NCBI GenBank assembly: GCA_948579355.1
Contig: CAPAOV010000005.1
Coordinates: forward strand, 62,001-126,000
Direction: 5' to 3'
Length of the DNA stretch: 64,000 nt
Source of the DNA: an uncultured Eubacterium sp.
GTDB lineage: Bacteria; Bacillota; Clostridia; Lachnospirales; Lachnospiraceae
Shown: one piece after another, positions 50,623 through 60,222 of the stretch
Layout: every line of letters begins with the position of its first letter
Numbering within the stretch: position 1 is the first letter of the stretch
Made by a program: the position numbers and the translations under genes
The notes under the pieces: model-generated
The model's input: the letters and a program-made list of their open reading frames with translations, nothing else
The model's database searches: none
Told to the model about the DNA's origin: nothing

Positions 50623-51660
50623 TCATGCCAAAACGACCGTAAACTCTTCCCCTATCTTTTTATATTTGTGCTTTTCATAATTCATCCAATGAGGCGCCAG
50701 CCTCAGTTTTTTGACTTTTTTATCAAAGCCGCCGGTAAAACTCATAATTACTTCAAATTTATTCTCTTCCCCTATTTTCCGCACAATGCAATCATCATTC
50801 AAAACCCGCTCACCAAGGTTATCCGTTCCTTGCAGAAAAAGGTCAACCTCGGTACTGCTTCTCTCTTTCTTCGGTTCATATGTCATATAAACTTTACAAT
50901 CAGTAGACGTACACACGACTCTATGAAGCGTCAGCATATCTCCGGTAGAAAGTTTCATCGTCGTAGTTGTCAAATCCTTTTTTGTATGGCTATTTGCCTT
51001 ATCCACATTGACGACCGTCTTAAAATCCCACGAATCGGATATCGCCGGCGTCGTACAAATATCTGATACCTGTATCCGCAATTCAACATTCCCTTTTACA
51101 TCCATTCCCGGATTCAGCGCCGCCTCTCCCACACTTATCTGTGTATGGTCGTCCGCCGTCCAGCTCGTATAACTCGGGGTATTCATGATTTTTTCGCCGT
51201 TTATATACACGTGGCTGACGATATTAGCATATGTCAGCGGAAGCCCCCAACGCTCATCGGAGTGAACTTTAATACAAAAGGCCACTTTATTTGCATCTAC
51301 TAAAACTTCCTCCAGCGTAACGGCCAGACCATTTTTATAAATCGTCTCCCCTACCTTGCTCACTTCCTCTTCCGCCTGCTTCTTCCTTTCCTTATCACCG
51401 TACACATAACTCTCGGTAATCGGGCCAAACAACCGCTCCATCGTAGCTTTCACATTATCTTTAAAAATAGTTCCTCCCAGTACGAGAAACAGAAACGCAA
51501 AACCTGCTGCAACTGCAATCCCCCTTGACTTATGCAGGAACCTGCTCTTTCTTTCGGACATTGTAATTCGGGACAAAATGGATTCGTTCAATTCCAGTGT
51601 CGGATTCTCTTTTGCACGCAAAGCATCTTTCAGCAATTCATCCATTGGCTGCTTGTTCAT
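50623..51660 (-). CDS. DUF4179-domain anti-sigma factor
   Basis: A 345-residue membrane protein. The cytoplasmic part (1-45, PMDELLKDALRAKENP) likely binds the sigma factor. One membrane helix lies at about 48-66 (GIAVAAGFAFLFLVLGGTIF). The extracellular part (70-345) has the DUF4179 start (ERLFGPITESYVYGDKERKKQ, YKNGLAVTLEEVLVDANKVAFCIKV) and a beta-rich C-terminal half. Its start overlaps the sigma gene by 23 bp. It should hold the ECF sigma until an envelope signal arrives. Confidence 0.88.
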   Translation of the reverse strand: MNKQPMDELLKDALRAKENPTLELNESILSRITMSERKSRFLHKSRGIAVAAGFAFLFLVLGGTIFKDNVKATMERLFGPITESYVYGDKERKKQAEEEVSKVGETIYKNGLAVTLEEVLVDANKVAFCIKVHSDERWGLPLTYANIVSHVYINGEKIMNTPSYTSWTADDHTQISVGEAALNPGMDVKGNVELRIQVSDICTTPAISDSWDFKTVVNVDKANSHTKKDLTTTTMKLSTGDMLTLHRVVCTSTDCKVYMTYEPKKERSSTEVDLFLQGTDNLGERVLNDDCIVRKIGEENKFEVIMSFTGGFDKKVKKLRLAPHWMNYEKHKYKKIGEEFTVVLA

Positions 51661-52180
51661 CCATATACACCTCCATTCTTTTCCTCACTTGGTTTCTCCC
51701 TTTATTGAGCCGGCTTTTCACCGTTCCCGTCGGAATATTCAGCGTTTTGGCAATCTCCTGTACCGATAACTCCGCCGTATAAAACAAATACATCGCCGTA
51801 CGGATTTTCTCCGGCAGTTCTTCCACAATCCGCCTGACCCGTTCTTGCTGCTCTTTGCGCAGCGCCTCCTGTTCCGGCAGATTCTCATATACGGCTATCT
51901 TCTCTCTGCCCTTTTCCTCTCTATATTCTTCCATCGGAATAATTTTATGCCTTACCGCCTGCTTCCTTTTTTGATTCTGCCAGAGTTTAATTGCAATTCC
52001 CAAAATATAACTTTTCGGATTACCGTCTATCGATATTTTATGAGATAACTCCCACGCCTTAAGAAAGGTATCCTGATAAAGGTCGTCCGCTAACTCTCTA
52101 CTCCCTGTCAGATGGAGGCAAAAGCTATAAACTTCTTTTCCGCTCTCTGAAATTATCTCACAAAATCTCCCCTTGTCCAT
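51638..52180 (-). CDS. ECF-type RNA polymerase sigma factor
   Basis: A 180-residue sigma-70 family protein with region 2 (LADDLYQDTFLKAWELSHKI, about 31-51) and region 4 (LPEKIRTAMYLFYTAELSVQEIAKTLNIPTGTVKSRLNKGRNQVRKRM, about 122-170). The ATG at 52180 is chosen over a GTG three codons earlier that overlaps the GGAGGTG ribosome site. It is coupled to the DUF4179 anti-sigma gene. Its own promoter carries the same motif as the solute-binding protein gene at 9894, which suggests autoregulation and a regulon. Confidence 0.93.
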   Translation of the reverse strand: MDKGRFCEIISESGKEVYSFCLHLTGSRELADDLYQDTFLKAWELSHKISIDGNPKSYILGIAIKLWQNQKRKQAVRHKIIPMEEYREEKGREKIAVYENLPEQEALRKEQQERVRRIVEELPEKIRTAMYLFYTAELSVQEIAKTLNIPTGTVKSRLNKGRNQVRKRMEVYMDEQAANG

Positions 52181-52223
52181 AGCTTTCACCTCCTTTTCTG
52201 CATGGTATACCTTTCTTTACTTA

Positions 52224-52251
52224 TATATTGTAACGAGACAAAGAAAGGTTC
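52224..52251 (-). promoter_or_regulatory. Putative autoregulated ECF-sigma promoter
   Basis: GAACCT (52246-52251), 16 bp, AATATA (52224-52229) on the minus strand, 43 bp before the sigma gene. The block GAACCTTTCTTT, eight bases, ACAATATA recurs at 9930-9957. The region is also an inverted repeat: ACCTTTCTTT at both ends in opposite orientation (52209-52218 and 52241-52250), which could be a second operator. Confidence 0.68.
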
Positions 52252-52338
52252 AAAAAAATTGAAAATCCTGCCACACAAAAGATGTGATGACAAGATTTCC
52301 ATAGAATGCCCTTTTCAATCCGAACGGGCAAAAAACCT

Positions 52339-53613
52339 TTAGCGATAAATAATTTCGTGGCGTCCCGGCCCATTTGATACCATTTTTATCGGCACACCGA
52401 GCTCTTTCTCAATAAATTCAATATACTTCCGGCAATTCTCAGGCAATTTTGCATATTCCGTGATGCCCCGAATATCCGACTTCCAGCCCGGCAGCACCTC
52501 ATAAACCGGCTTCGCTTTCTTGAGCATATTCGTTGTAGGAAAGTCTTTCGTAACTTTGCCATCAATCTCATATCCGACGCATACCGGCAGTTCATCCAGA
52601 TAACCGAGTACATCAAGAACCGTAAGTGCCACTTCCGTAGCGCCCTGCACACGGCACCCATAACGGCTGGCTACGACATCAAACCATCCCATCCGCCGCG
52701 GACGGCCTGTCGTGGCTCCGTACTCACCGCCGTCACCGCCTCTCCGGCGCAATTCATCCGCCTCTTCTCCAAAAATTTCACTGACAAATTCTCCTGCGCC
52801 TACCGCACTGGAATAAGCTTTTACGACCGTTACAATTCTCTTTATCTCATAAGGCGGCACCCCGGCGCCGATAGCTCCGTAACCAGCCAGCGTAGAAGAC
52901 GAAGTAACCATCGGATAAATACCGTGGTCAGGGTCTTTTAACGAACCAAGCTGCCCCTCTAACAATATTCTTTTACCATCCTGTAGGGACTGATACAAAA
53001 AGGCGGACACGTCGCACACATATGGCTCAACCATTGTCTTGTACTCCGCCAGCACTTCCATCAAATCGTCCACCTGTAAAGACGGCTTATGATACAAATG
53101 TTCGAATAGCACATTTTTCTTTTCACAGATACCTTTTACTTTCTCACGAAGGGAAGCCTCGTCAAAAAGCTCCGACACCTGAATACCTGTCTTGGCATAT
53201 TTATCAGAATAGAATGGCGCAATACCGGATTTGGTAGAACCAAAGGACTTTCCTCCCAAACGTTCCTCCTCGTACTCATCCTGCAAAATATGATATGGCA
53301 TAACAATCTGGGCCCGGTCAGAAACTTTAATCTTCGGCATCGGTACACCCTGCTCCACAATGTCCTTAATTTCCTTAAAAAGGTCCGGAATATTGAGCGC
53401 TACACCATTCCCGATAATACTCGTCGTATGATGATAGAATACCCCCGAAGGCAAAATGTGAAGAGCAAATTTACCGTAATCATTCACAATCGTATGCCCC
53501 GCATTACTTCCGCCCTGAAAGCGTACAATAATATCGGATTCCTCTCCTAGCATATCGGTAATTTTCCCTTTTCCCTCATCTCCCCAGTTCGCTCCAACAA
53601 CCGCTGTTACCAT
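52339..53613 (-). CDS. purA: Adenylosuccinate synthetase
   Basis: A 424-residue enzyme that joins IMP and aspartate using GTP in AMP synthesis. The GTP loop is VVGANWGDEGKGKITDML at the N-terminus. QGGSNAGHTI and the C-terminal VSNGPGRHEII are conserved. The start at 53613 has AGGAGG 7 nt upstream. It stands alone with its own sigma-A promoter; no purine riboswitch or PurR box was seen. Confidence 0.97.
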   Translation of the reverse strand: MVTAVVGANWGDEGKGKITDMLGEESDIIVRFQGGSNAGHTIVNDYGKFALHILPSGVFYHHTTSIIGNGVALNIPDLFKEIKDIVEQGVPMPKIKVSDRAQIVMPYHILQDEYEEERLGGKSFGSTKSGIAPFYSDKYAKTGIQVSELFDEASLREKVKGICEKKNVLFEHLYHKPSLQVDDLMEVLAEYKTMVEPYVCDVSAFLYQSLQDGKRILLEGQLGSLKDPDHGIYPMVTSSSTLAGYGAIGAGVPPYEIKRIVTVVKAYSSAVGAGEFVSEIFGEEADELRRRGGDGGEYGATTGRPRRMGWFDVVASRYGCRVQGATEVALTVLDVLGYLDELPVCVGYEIDGKVTKDFPTTNMLKKAKPVYEVLPGWKSDIRGITEYAKLPENCRKYIEFIEKELGVPIKMVSNGPGRHEIIYR

Positions 53614-53681
53614 AGCCATTCCTCCTATCCATCTCGTGAACAATGATTTCCGTGCGCCAGTCGCAATCACACACGCACATT

Positions 53682-53710
53682 ATTATACATGAAAACGGAG
53701 ATTTCGGCAA
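53682..53710 (-). promoter_or_regulatory. Sigma-A promoter of purA
   Basis: TTGCCG (53705-53710), 17 bp, TATAAT (53682-53687) on the minus strand, 68 bp before the start codon. The -35 box nearly touches the end of the glycosyltransferase gene. Confidence 0.7.
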
Positions 53711-53717
53711 CAAAAAT

Positions 53718-54683
53718 TTACTCCTGCGGCAACTGCTCTATCTCGGACAAACGGGCTTGCGGCCAGTCCGCAGACGTGTGAATATTCAAAATACTCTGCG
53801 TCTCATTAAGCGCATTATAATACCACATGGCGGCTTCGGCATAATCGCCCCGCTCATAGAAATATTCTCCCAGTTCATAACACATCTCCGACGAACCCTC
53901 GGTCAAAAGGTCTTTTAAGCTCATCTTTAACATCGTATGGCTGTCGCCCCGCATACGCGCGCTGCGGCAGACGATACAGGCAGCCTCTTTCACCTCATCC
54001 AGACTCCGCTCCGAATCGACGGCACTCTCCGCAAAAAAACTCTCTGCCTGCGCCAAATCATCGGCATCACCGGAAATATAAAGTTCCATCGCATACATAT
54101 GATGAAGCCGTTTAGAGAGCCGGATGCCCTGCGCTATTTTCGTCTGAAAAACATGGAAATCCCGTTTCGCATGATTCTCATGCGGCATATGGGTAATCAC
54201 AATATCCGAATCAAAGACTACAGGGTCGAGGCGTACCTGCTCGTGCACCGGTTCAATCCACGTAAAGCTCCGCAGCCGCCGGAACAGTTTCGGCCGATAT
54301 TCCTCATCAAAATTGTAGGCGGTACCGTGGGCAAGCTGGTTGCCATATTTCATTTGCACAATCTCAATCTCCGGCAAAAGCACCTCTTTTAAATCGGCAA
54401 AACGCCGATAATTTTCTTCGTTGAGAACCTCGTCGGCGTCAGCCGAATAAATATATTCTTTCGTCGCCTTGGAAAAGGCAAAATTCCTTGCCGCAGCAAA
54501 ATCATCAATCCACTCAAAATCATATATGTTATCCGTATATTTTCCAGCAATCTCCTTTGTTTTATCGGTGGAACCGGTATCGACAATAATTATCTCATCC
54601 ATCAGGCCGGCAATACTGTCCAGACATCTTGCCAGCACCTTTTCTTCATTTTTTACAATCATGCACAAACTGATTTCTACCAT
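53718..54683 (-). CDS. Family 2 glycosyltransferase with C-terminal TPR-like helices
   Basis: A 321-residue protein. The GT2 fold starts with ISLCMIVKNEEKVLARCLDSI and has IIIVDTGSTDKT for nucleotide sugar and the DAD metal motif (YSADADEV). WIEPVHEQV follows near residue 155. The last 110 residues are helical, TPR-like (QAESFFAESAVD, GDYAEAAMWYYNAL). This is the SunS-like/TPR glycosyltransferase group. AGGAGG precedes the start, 12 bp after recJ, so the two are co-transcribed. Acceptor unknown. Confidence 0.88.
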   Translation of the reverse strand: MVEISLCMIVKNEEKVLARCLDSIAGLMDEIIIVDTGSTDKTKEIAGKYTDNIYDFEWIDDFAAARNFAFSKATKEYIYSADADEVLNEENYRRFADLKEVLLPEIEIVQMKYGNQLAHGTAYNFDEEYRPKLFRRLRSFTWIEPVHEQVRLDPVVFDSDIVITHMPHENHAKRDFHVFQTKIAQGIRLSKRLHHMYAMELYISGDADDLAQAESFFAESAVDSERSLDEVKEAACIVCRSARMRGDSHTMLKMSLKDLLTEGSSEMCYELGEYFYERGDYAEAAMWYYNALNETQSILNIHTSADWPQARLSEIEQLPQE

Positions 54684-54695
54684 TCTCTGCTCCTC

Positions 54696-56438
54696 CTATT
54701 CAATGCGGCAATAGCCGCTCACCTGTATCTGTACCGTACGGCTGCCGCGAAATTCATTCAAAATCGGAAAATAAGTAAACGCCACATCAATATCATTTTC
54801 CTTGCCATCGTACATACGCTTCAATTCCCGCTCGCCAAAATTTTCCATAAGAAATTGTTCAAACTCCTCTTTCCCGCGAAAGAGCATGGCCTCGCACCGA
54901 TTCCCAAGACGGTTCTGCACATGCATTTTTAGCACGTTGCCATCCTTACCGAGCTGTTGCGCCCGCAAAACGGAAAAATGCTGTTCTGCAAACACCGGTT
55001 TTGGATTCCCTACGCCGAAGGGCTCCATTCTCTCGAACTCTTCTATAAGCCGTTCGGTCGCATAGCCAACCGGCATTGCCGCATCAATCTTTACCACCGG
55101 GCGGAAATCTTCCTCGCACAAGGCAGACTGTTCATTCAAACGCCTCGTCAACTCCGGCAGGTTCGCTTCTGGCAGCGTCATCCCCGCCGCCATTTTGTGT
55201 CCGCCAAAACGGCTCATTAAGTCCTTACACAAAAGCAGTTCGTGAAACATATGATACGCCTCTATCGAGCGGCCGGAGCCTTTTACGTTACCATCCGATA
55301 TGCGCGTGAATACAATTACCGGATGACCTGTACTCTCTTTTATCCTTCCGGCCACAATACCCGCCAGACTCTCGTGAACATCGGGAAGCAGAAGCACGAG
55401 CACATCACGCAGCGGTTTGCCCTCCAACATCGCAGTGGCCTGTTTTACCCCCTCTTCCGTCATCGCTTTTCTCGCCTCATTAATTTCTTTCAACTTCTGC
55501 GCTTTTTTAAGCGCCTCCCCGTACTCCGTTTCCATCAGCAAATCAAACGACGCCGACACCGTTGAAATACGCCCCGCCGCATTAAAACAGGGGCCAATGA
55601 CAAATCCAATATGTCCGGCATTAAGACGTTTTCCGGCCATTCCCTGAACTTCCAGCAGAGCCCGCAAGCCGACATGGGAAGTCTTCTCCAACTGCTGCAA
55701 ACCATATTTCACGAGAATGCGGTTCTCATCCCGCAGCTCCATCACATCGGCCACTGTGGCAATCGCCGTGTATTCTAATAACTTCCATTTTTCCGTTGCG
55801 GCCACACCACAGGCATCGTACAGCGCGCAAATCAGCTTGAATGCCACGCCGGCACCGCAAAGCCCGCAAAACGGATAAGTCTCCCCATCCTGTTTCGGGT
55901 CGACAATCACATCGGCCGGCGGCAGCTCTTCCTGAACTTCGTGGTGGTCGGTAACAATTACCGTCATCCCCTGCTCTTTCGCATACGCCACCGCTTCGTT
56001 TGCCGCTATTCCATTGTCGCACGTCACAAGTACAGTCACTCCCGCCGCTTTTGCTTCATTTACAATACGCCGGTTTAAGCCGTACCCCTCAATTATGCGG
56101 TCAGGCGTATAAATGTTTCCCGTAAGCCCAATCTGTCGAAATCCAAGCCACAAAATATAAGCGGAAAAAATACCGTCGCAGTCAAAATCCGAAGCAATGC
56201 CGACACTCTCTCCCCGCGCCTCTGCCCGCCGCAGCAGTTCCACCGCTTCCGAAACCCCTTTCATCTGCCGGGGGTCGTGCAAATCTTCTAAACCGCCGTA
56301 CAGATAGCGCCGCATTTCCTCCTCTGTCTCTAAGCCGCGGTTTACCATGCAGCGCACCAGCAGGGGCGGCACGGAAAGTTTGGCGGCCAGAGCGTCAAAA
56401 TCCGCCTTTTTTGTCTCCAGTATCCATCGTTCACGCAT
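54696..56438 (-). CDS. recJ: Single-stranded-DNA-specific exonuclease RecJ
   Basis: A 580-residue DHH-family nuclease that degrades single-stranded DNA 5-prime to 3-prime in recombination and repair. Metal motifs are IASDFDCDGIFSAYI (motif I), VTCDNGIA (II), VTDHHEVQ (III) and VDPKQDGETYPFCGLCGAGVAFK (IV). The DHHA1 part (GRSIEAYHMFHELL, FGGHKMAAGMTL) and a C-terminal OB fold follow. AAGGAG precedes the start. It is divergent from prmA. Confidence 0.94.
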   Translation of the reverse strand: MRERWILETKKADFDALAAKLSVPPLLVRCMVNRGLETEEEMRRYLYGGLEDLHDPRQMKGVSEAVELLRRAEARGESVGIASDFDCDGIFSAYILWLGFRQIGLTGNIYTPDRIIEGYGLNRRIVNEAKAAGVTVLVTCDNGIAANEAVAYAKEQGMTVIVTDHHEVQEELPPADVIVDPKQDGETYPFCGLCGAGVAFKLICALYDACGVAATEKWKLLEYTAIATVADVMELRDENRILVKYGLQQLEKTSHVGLRALLEVQGMAGKRLNAGHIGFVIGPCFNAAGRISTVSASFDLLMETEYGEALKKAQKLKEINEARKAMTEEGVKQATAMLEGKPLRDVLVLLLPDVHESLAGIVAGRIKESTGHPVIVFTRISDGNVKGSGRSIEAYHMFHELLLCKDLMSRFGGHKMAAGMTLPEANLPELTRRLNEQSALCEEDFRPVVKIDAAMPVGYATERLIEEFERMEPFGVGNPKPVFAEQHFSVLRAQQLGKDGNVLKMHVQNRLGNRCEAMLFRGKEEFEQFLMENFGERELKRMYDGKENDIDVAFTYFPILNEFRGSRTVQIQVSGYCRIE

Positions 56439-56515
56439 ATGTATGTTTCTCCTTCTGCTTGTTCTCTACCTCTGAGTATAGTCTATTTTTCTTATTTATA
56501 CCACTCCTTTTTCCC

Positions 56516-56544
56516 TTGATTTTCTATGCCAATGCCGATACAAT
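56516..56544 (+). promoter_or_regulatory. Sigma-A promoter of prmA
   Basis: TTGATT (56516-56521), 17 bp, TACAAT (56539-56544), 35 bp before the start codon. Confidence 0.7.
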
Positions 56545-56579
56545 AGAAAGCATAACATACGACAGAAAGGGGATTCGCC

Positions 56580-57536
56580 ATGAAATGGATTCGTTTTACA
56601 CTGGACACCCATACGGAAGCAGTTGATATCCTCAGCTATAAATTAAATGAAATAGGGGTAGAGGGCATTGAGATTGAAGACAAAGTGCCGCTTTCCGACG
56701 CCGATAAGGAAAAGATGTTTGTTGACATCCTTCCTGATGAGAAAGACAATGACGGCACGGCCAAAGTACACTTCTACATGGAGCCGGAAGACTGCGTGCC
56801 GGAAACAGTTATGCTTCAGGTTCAGGATATCTTTGAAGAGATAAAAGAATACTGCGAAATCGGCAAGGGAACAATCAGCCTGTCCGAAACGGAAGATAAA
56901 GACTGGATAAATAACTGGAAAGCTTACTTTAAGCCGTTTCGCGCCTCAAAAGATATTGTCATTAAACCGACTTGGGAGGACTATGAGAAAGAAAAAGAGA
57001 CGGATATTCTTATAGAAATCGACCCCGGCATTGCCTTTGGCACCGGCTCCCACGAGACTACCCGGCTTTGTATTCAGGCTCTTGATACTTATGTCAAGGA
57101 CGGCGACTCCATCCTTGACGTCGGCTGCGGAAGCGGTATTCTGTCCATCGCCGGAATTAAGCTCGGAGCCGGACACGCCACCGCTATTGATATCGACGAA
57201 GTTGCTGTCAAAGTTGCGGCAGAAAATTTTGCCGTCAATAAGATTCCCGCAAACAAATACTCGCTTTATGACGGAAATTTAATATCCAATGCCTTTCTCA
57301 AAGTAAGGGCCGGAACAAACCATGATATCATCGTAGCCAATATACTTGCCGACGTTATCATTCCCCTGACCGCCGTTATCGGGCAGCATTTGAAAAAGGG
57401 CGGAATCTATATTACTTCCGGCATATTAAACACAAAGGAAGAAGAAGTAAGGGAAGCCCTGACAGAAAATAACTTTGATATACTGTCGGTAGAACATATG
57501 AAAGAATGGTGCTGTTTCATTACCACTTACAGATAA
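56580..57536 (+). CDS. prmA: Ribosomal protein L11 methyltransferase
   Basis: A 318-residue S-adenosylmethionine-dependent enzyme that methylates ribosomal protein L11. The N-terminal substrate domain (1-110) begins MKWIRFTLDTHTEAVDILSYKLNEIG. The SAM site is ILDVGCGSGILSIAGIKLGA (178-197) with DIDEVAV after it and NILADVII later. The linker AFGTGSHETTRL is diagnostic for PrmA. AAAGGGGA lies before the start. It converges with the YhaN-like gene. Confidence 0.95.
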   Translation: MKWIRFTLDTHTEAVDILSYKLNEIGVEGIEIEDKVPLSDADKEKMFVDILPDEKDNDGTAKVHFYMEPEDCVPETVMLQVQDIFEEIKEYCEIGKGTISLSETEDKDWINNWKAYFKPFRASKDIVIKPTWEDYEKEKETDILIEIDPGIAFGTGSHETTRLCIQALDTYVKDGDSILDVGCGSGILSIAGIKLGAGHATAIDIDEVAVKVAAENFAVNKIPANKYSLYDGNLISNAFLKVRAGTNHDIIVANILADVIIPLTAVIGQHLKKGGIYITSGILNTKEEEVREALTENNFDILSVEHMKEWCCFITTYR

Positions 57537-57541
57537 AGCGA

Positions 57542-57569
57542 ACAAACGCCCTCCTATAAGGGCGCTTGT
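57542..57569. terminator. Hairpin between prmA and the YhaN-like gene
   Basis: ACAA-CGCCC and GGGCG-TTGT pair with one bulged base on each side. It overlaps the stop of the YhaN-like gene. A T-rich tail is lacking, so it is probably a moderate bidirectional terminator. Confidence 0.5.
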
Positions 57570-60196
57570 CCGTCTGTTCCTGTCCGGCTTGTATGGCAGC
57601 TAAAATATATGACCTGATAATCTCTGCTTATGCATTCCAAAAAATGTAGCGCCCGTTTTGTCTTCTCTGCATCTAAGTTGACAAACGGGTCATCCATAAT
57701 CAGAAACGGTTTCTCTTTCTGATACATGGCGTCCACGAACGCAAGTCTCGTACAAATGCCAACTAAATCCTGACATCCCTCGCTCAAAAATCTTGTTTCG
57801 CGCTGTAATCCATGTTCGGTTACGGTCAAATTCACATCCGCATCAAATTGATACTCTTCCGCCCCCTCTCCGCTCATCATCTGATAATACTTCTGAAACC
57901 CCTGCTTTACCGGTTCCAGATATTTCGCTGTCAATTGTGCCTTTGCTTCCTGAAGTAACTCCATTGTCTTACACAGCCGCTCGTATTTCTGCAGCCCCTC
58001 TTTATAACGCTCTTCCTTTTCTTCGAGCTCCGCTTTCAGCTCCTGCAGTAAATCCCATTGTTCCATATCTTGCAGCAAACAGCTGTCATATTGCCGAATC
58101 AGTTGCTCTACGGCCTTTTGCTCATCCCCCATCTCGTGGATTTTTCCTGTCAGTTCTGCAAGAGATTCATCCTCTGCCTCTTCTTTGCTTTCACGCAGCA
58201 AGCTTTCTTTGTCGTGCGTTTTCTCAAATGACTCCCTGCGGCCGAGCGCCTTATCATATCGGGTCGACGCCGCCTCATAATCCCGCACGTTCTTCCATAA
58301 TTCCTGTAATATATGTTCCGTATCGGAAACATCCCTATATCCCAGTGAAGTCAAATATGTCCGCAATTCGCCAAATTGCTCCTCATAAGCCTCTTTCGCC
58401 CTCTTATCATCGTCTCTCTTTTCCGTCCAGCGCCTCATATTGGCACACTCCACGCGCAAAGCGGCAAGCTGGGTCGCCCAGTTTTCTTCTGCCTGTACTT
58501 CCGAGGCAAATTGCTGCAGGAAAGCACGGATGGAAGCCGCCAACTGCTGCGCATGACGCTCATTTTCCTGCCCGCCGGCATTACTTCTCTTCGCCGATAA
58601 CTCCTGATATCTTCGTATCCTGTGTACCCATGAATCCAAAAGCTGTTCCAGCTTATCCCGTTCTGCGTCCTGCCCATATTTTGAAATAAAATTATGTATA
58701 TTGTCGTATGTTGCCGCCACAAACTGTTCGTCCTGCGCCACCTGTTCGCGCAGCTCCTGCATTTCCCTGTTTTCCGCGGCGTCCGACATGCGCTTCTTTC
58801 TATGCATAATGGCAAATGCGATACCGGCAGCTTCTACCGCCAGTAAAACCATACCGGCAGCAAGATGAAACATCACCACTCCCACAGCGAGCAAAAGCGC
58901 AGGGATACCGGCAAGAAAAAACGGCAGTATGCTCTTTTTGTCGTTCTCCATCTGTGACACCATCTTCAGCGTTGCCTTTTTTGCCGCCAATGTATCTTCT
59001 TTTTGTCTTGCTTTCTGCAGTTCTCTCTGCAACTCCCCGACAATATCCGCAGACGGTACATCATCCTGATATTCTTTTTCCACCCTCTCTATGTATTCTG
59101 CTTCCTCTGCCGTCAGCTCATAAGAAACCATCTCTCTCCGCAGACGGCTAAGCTTCTGGTTATCAATCTCCAGTTCTGCTATTTGCTCTTCGGCGGGATA
59201 CTGCCCGCCCCATCTCTCTGTCAGAAGATAATACTGTTCCAATTCCTGCTCCGATAATTCGTTTGCCTTGATAAAATCCGCCAGTTTGCGGCAGTTTTTC
59301 TCCCGCTCCTGATATTCCTCCACCTCTTCTTCGGAGGGAATCGCATCCGGTCGGAGAAAACGCCCTCTCACCATGTCCAGATTATTTTTCTCCTCGTCGC
59401 ACAGCGCACAGAGGTTTTTATATTCCGTGCGAACACTCTGCAAATCCAATTCTCCTGACAGCGCCTGCTGTCGCTTCTCCATCTGCGCCAGCTCTTCTTG
59501 CAGCTTCTTACTCTTTTCCACCTGTTCCAGACGCAGACAATCCGTCTCTTCCATTCTTTTGGATAAGATTTCTTCGTTGCGGATTTGATTTTCCAAATCC
59601 GCCATTTCTTCTTTTAAGCGGTGCAGCGACCCCTTTTTATGGTTCGGCCGCATGCTATTTGTAATATCTTTTAGTCGGGATACCGCGGCGGCAAAATTGT
59701 TGACGTCGTCGCTTTGATGAATTAGATTCCCTATTTTGGCATTAACGGCGTCAGTGGCATAAGTTTCACAGTCCTGCTGGGAGACAAAAATAGTGCGGCA
59801 AAACGATTCCCTGTCTATCTGGAATAGCTCCTCGCCAATATTCTTACTGTAATCTGCCGATTCCAAATTGGTATCCATACTGCGCAGGTGGAACTCGTCT
59901 TCTGCCTCTTTTTTCCCGAAAATTCTTGTCATTACATAACTTTTGCCACCCACGGCAAAAACAACGCTGCCGCCGTAAGTTCCTTTCTGCCACGGCTGAT
60001 AGCGCTTTCTCTCATTCACCAGTTCGTCTCTTTTTTTCTCCCCGTCAAAGCCGTAAAACATGACGCACAAAAAAGCCGCCAGCGTACTCTTTCCCCAGCC
60101 GTTTTCCTTACAAAATATTTGACAATGCTCCGAAAAATCAAATGAGACGTCGCTCAGCTTGCCGAAATTTTCTATTCTGGCGCTTATCAGTTTCAT
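57554..60196 (-). CDS. SbcC/YhaN-like SMC-type ATPase
   Basis: An 880-residue ATPase with split ATP site. The N-terminal part has IENFGKLSDVSFDFSEHC and Walker A GWGKSTLAAFL. Long coiled coils (about 185-410 and 470-740) surround a hydrophobic hairpin (about 415-460, FFLAGIPALLLAVGVVMF), a feature of YhaN of Bacillus rather than SbcC. The C-terminal part has the signature FLSEGCQDLVGICTRLAFV and Walker B FLIMDDPFVNLD. It likely acts at the membrane with the adjacent YhaO-like nuclease in DNA end processing. GGAG precedes the start. Confidence 0.9.
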   Translation of the reverse strand: MKLISARIENFGKLSDVSFDFSEHCQIFCKENGWGKSTLAAFLCVMFYGFDGEKKRDELVNERKRYQPWQKGTYGGSVVFAVGGKSYVMTRIFGKKEAEDEFHLRSMDTNLESADYSKNIGEELFQIDRESFCRTIFVSQQDCETYATDAVNAKIGNLIHQSDDVNNFAAAVSRLKDITNSMRPNHKKGSLHRLKEEMADLENQIRNEEILSKRMEETDCLRLEQVEKSKKLQEELAQMEKRQQALSGELDLQSVRTEYKNLCALCDEEKNNLDMVRGRFLRPDAIPSEEEVEEYQEREKNCRKLADFIKANELSEQELEQYYLLTERWGGQYPAEEQIAELEIDNQKLSRLRREMVSYELTAEEAEYIERVEKEYQDDVPSADIVGELQRELQKARQKEDTLAAKKATLKMVSQMENDKKSILPFFLAGIPALLLAVGVVMFHLAAGMVLLAVEAAGIAFAIMHRKKRMSDAAENREMQELREQVAQDEQFVAATYDNIHNFISKYGQDAERDKLEQLLDSWVHRIRRYQELSAKRSNAGGQENERHAQQLAASIRAFLQQFASEVQAEENWATQLAALRVECANMRRWTEKRDDDKRAKEAYEEQFGELRTYLTSLGYRDVSDTEHILQELWKNVRDYEAASTRYDKALGRRESFEKTHDKESLLRESKEEAEDESLAELTGKIHEMGDEQKAVEQLIRQYDSCLLQDMEQWDLLQELKAELEEKEERYKEGLQKYERLCKTMELLQEAKAQLTAKYLEPVKQGFQKYYQMMSGEGAEEYQFDADVNLTVTEHGLQRETRFLSEGCQDLVGICTRLAFVDAMYQKEKPFLIMDDPFVNLDAEKTKRALHFLECISRDYQVIYFSCHTSRTGTDGQAPL

Positions 60197-60222
60197 ATCT
60201 GTATCTCCATTTCTGAACGTTT

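Noticed and set aside
57793..58689. 298-codon open frame on the plus strand
   Set aside because: It lies wholly antisense to the YhaN-like gene, has no ribosome site and reads as Pro/Ser/His-rich shadow translation of coiled-coil codons.
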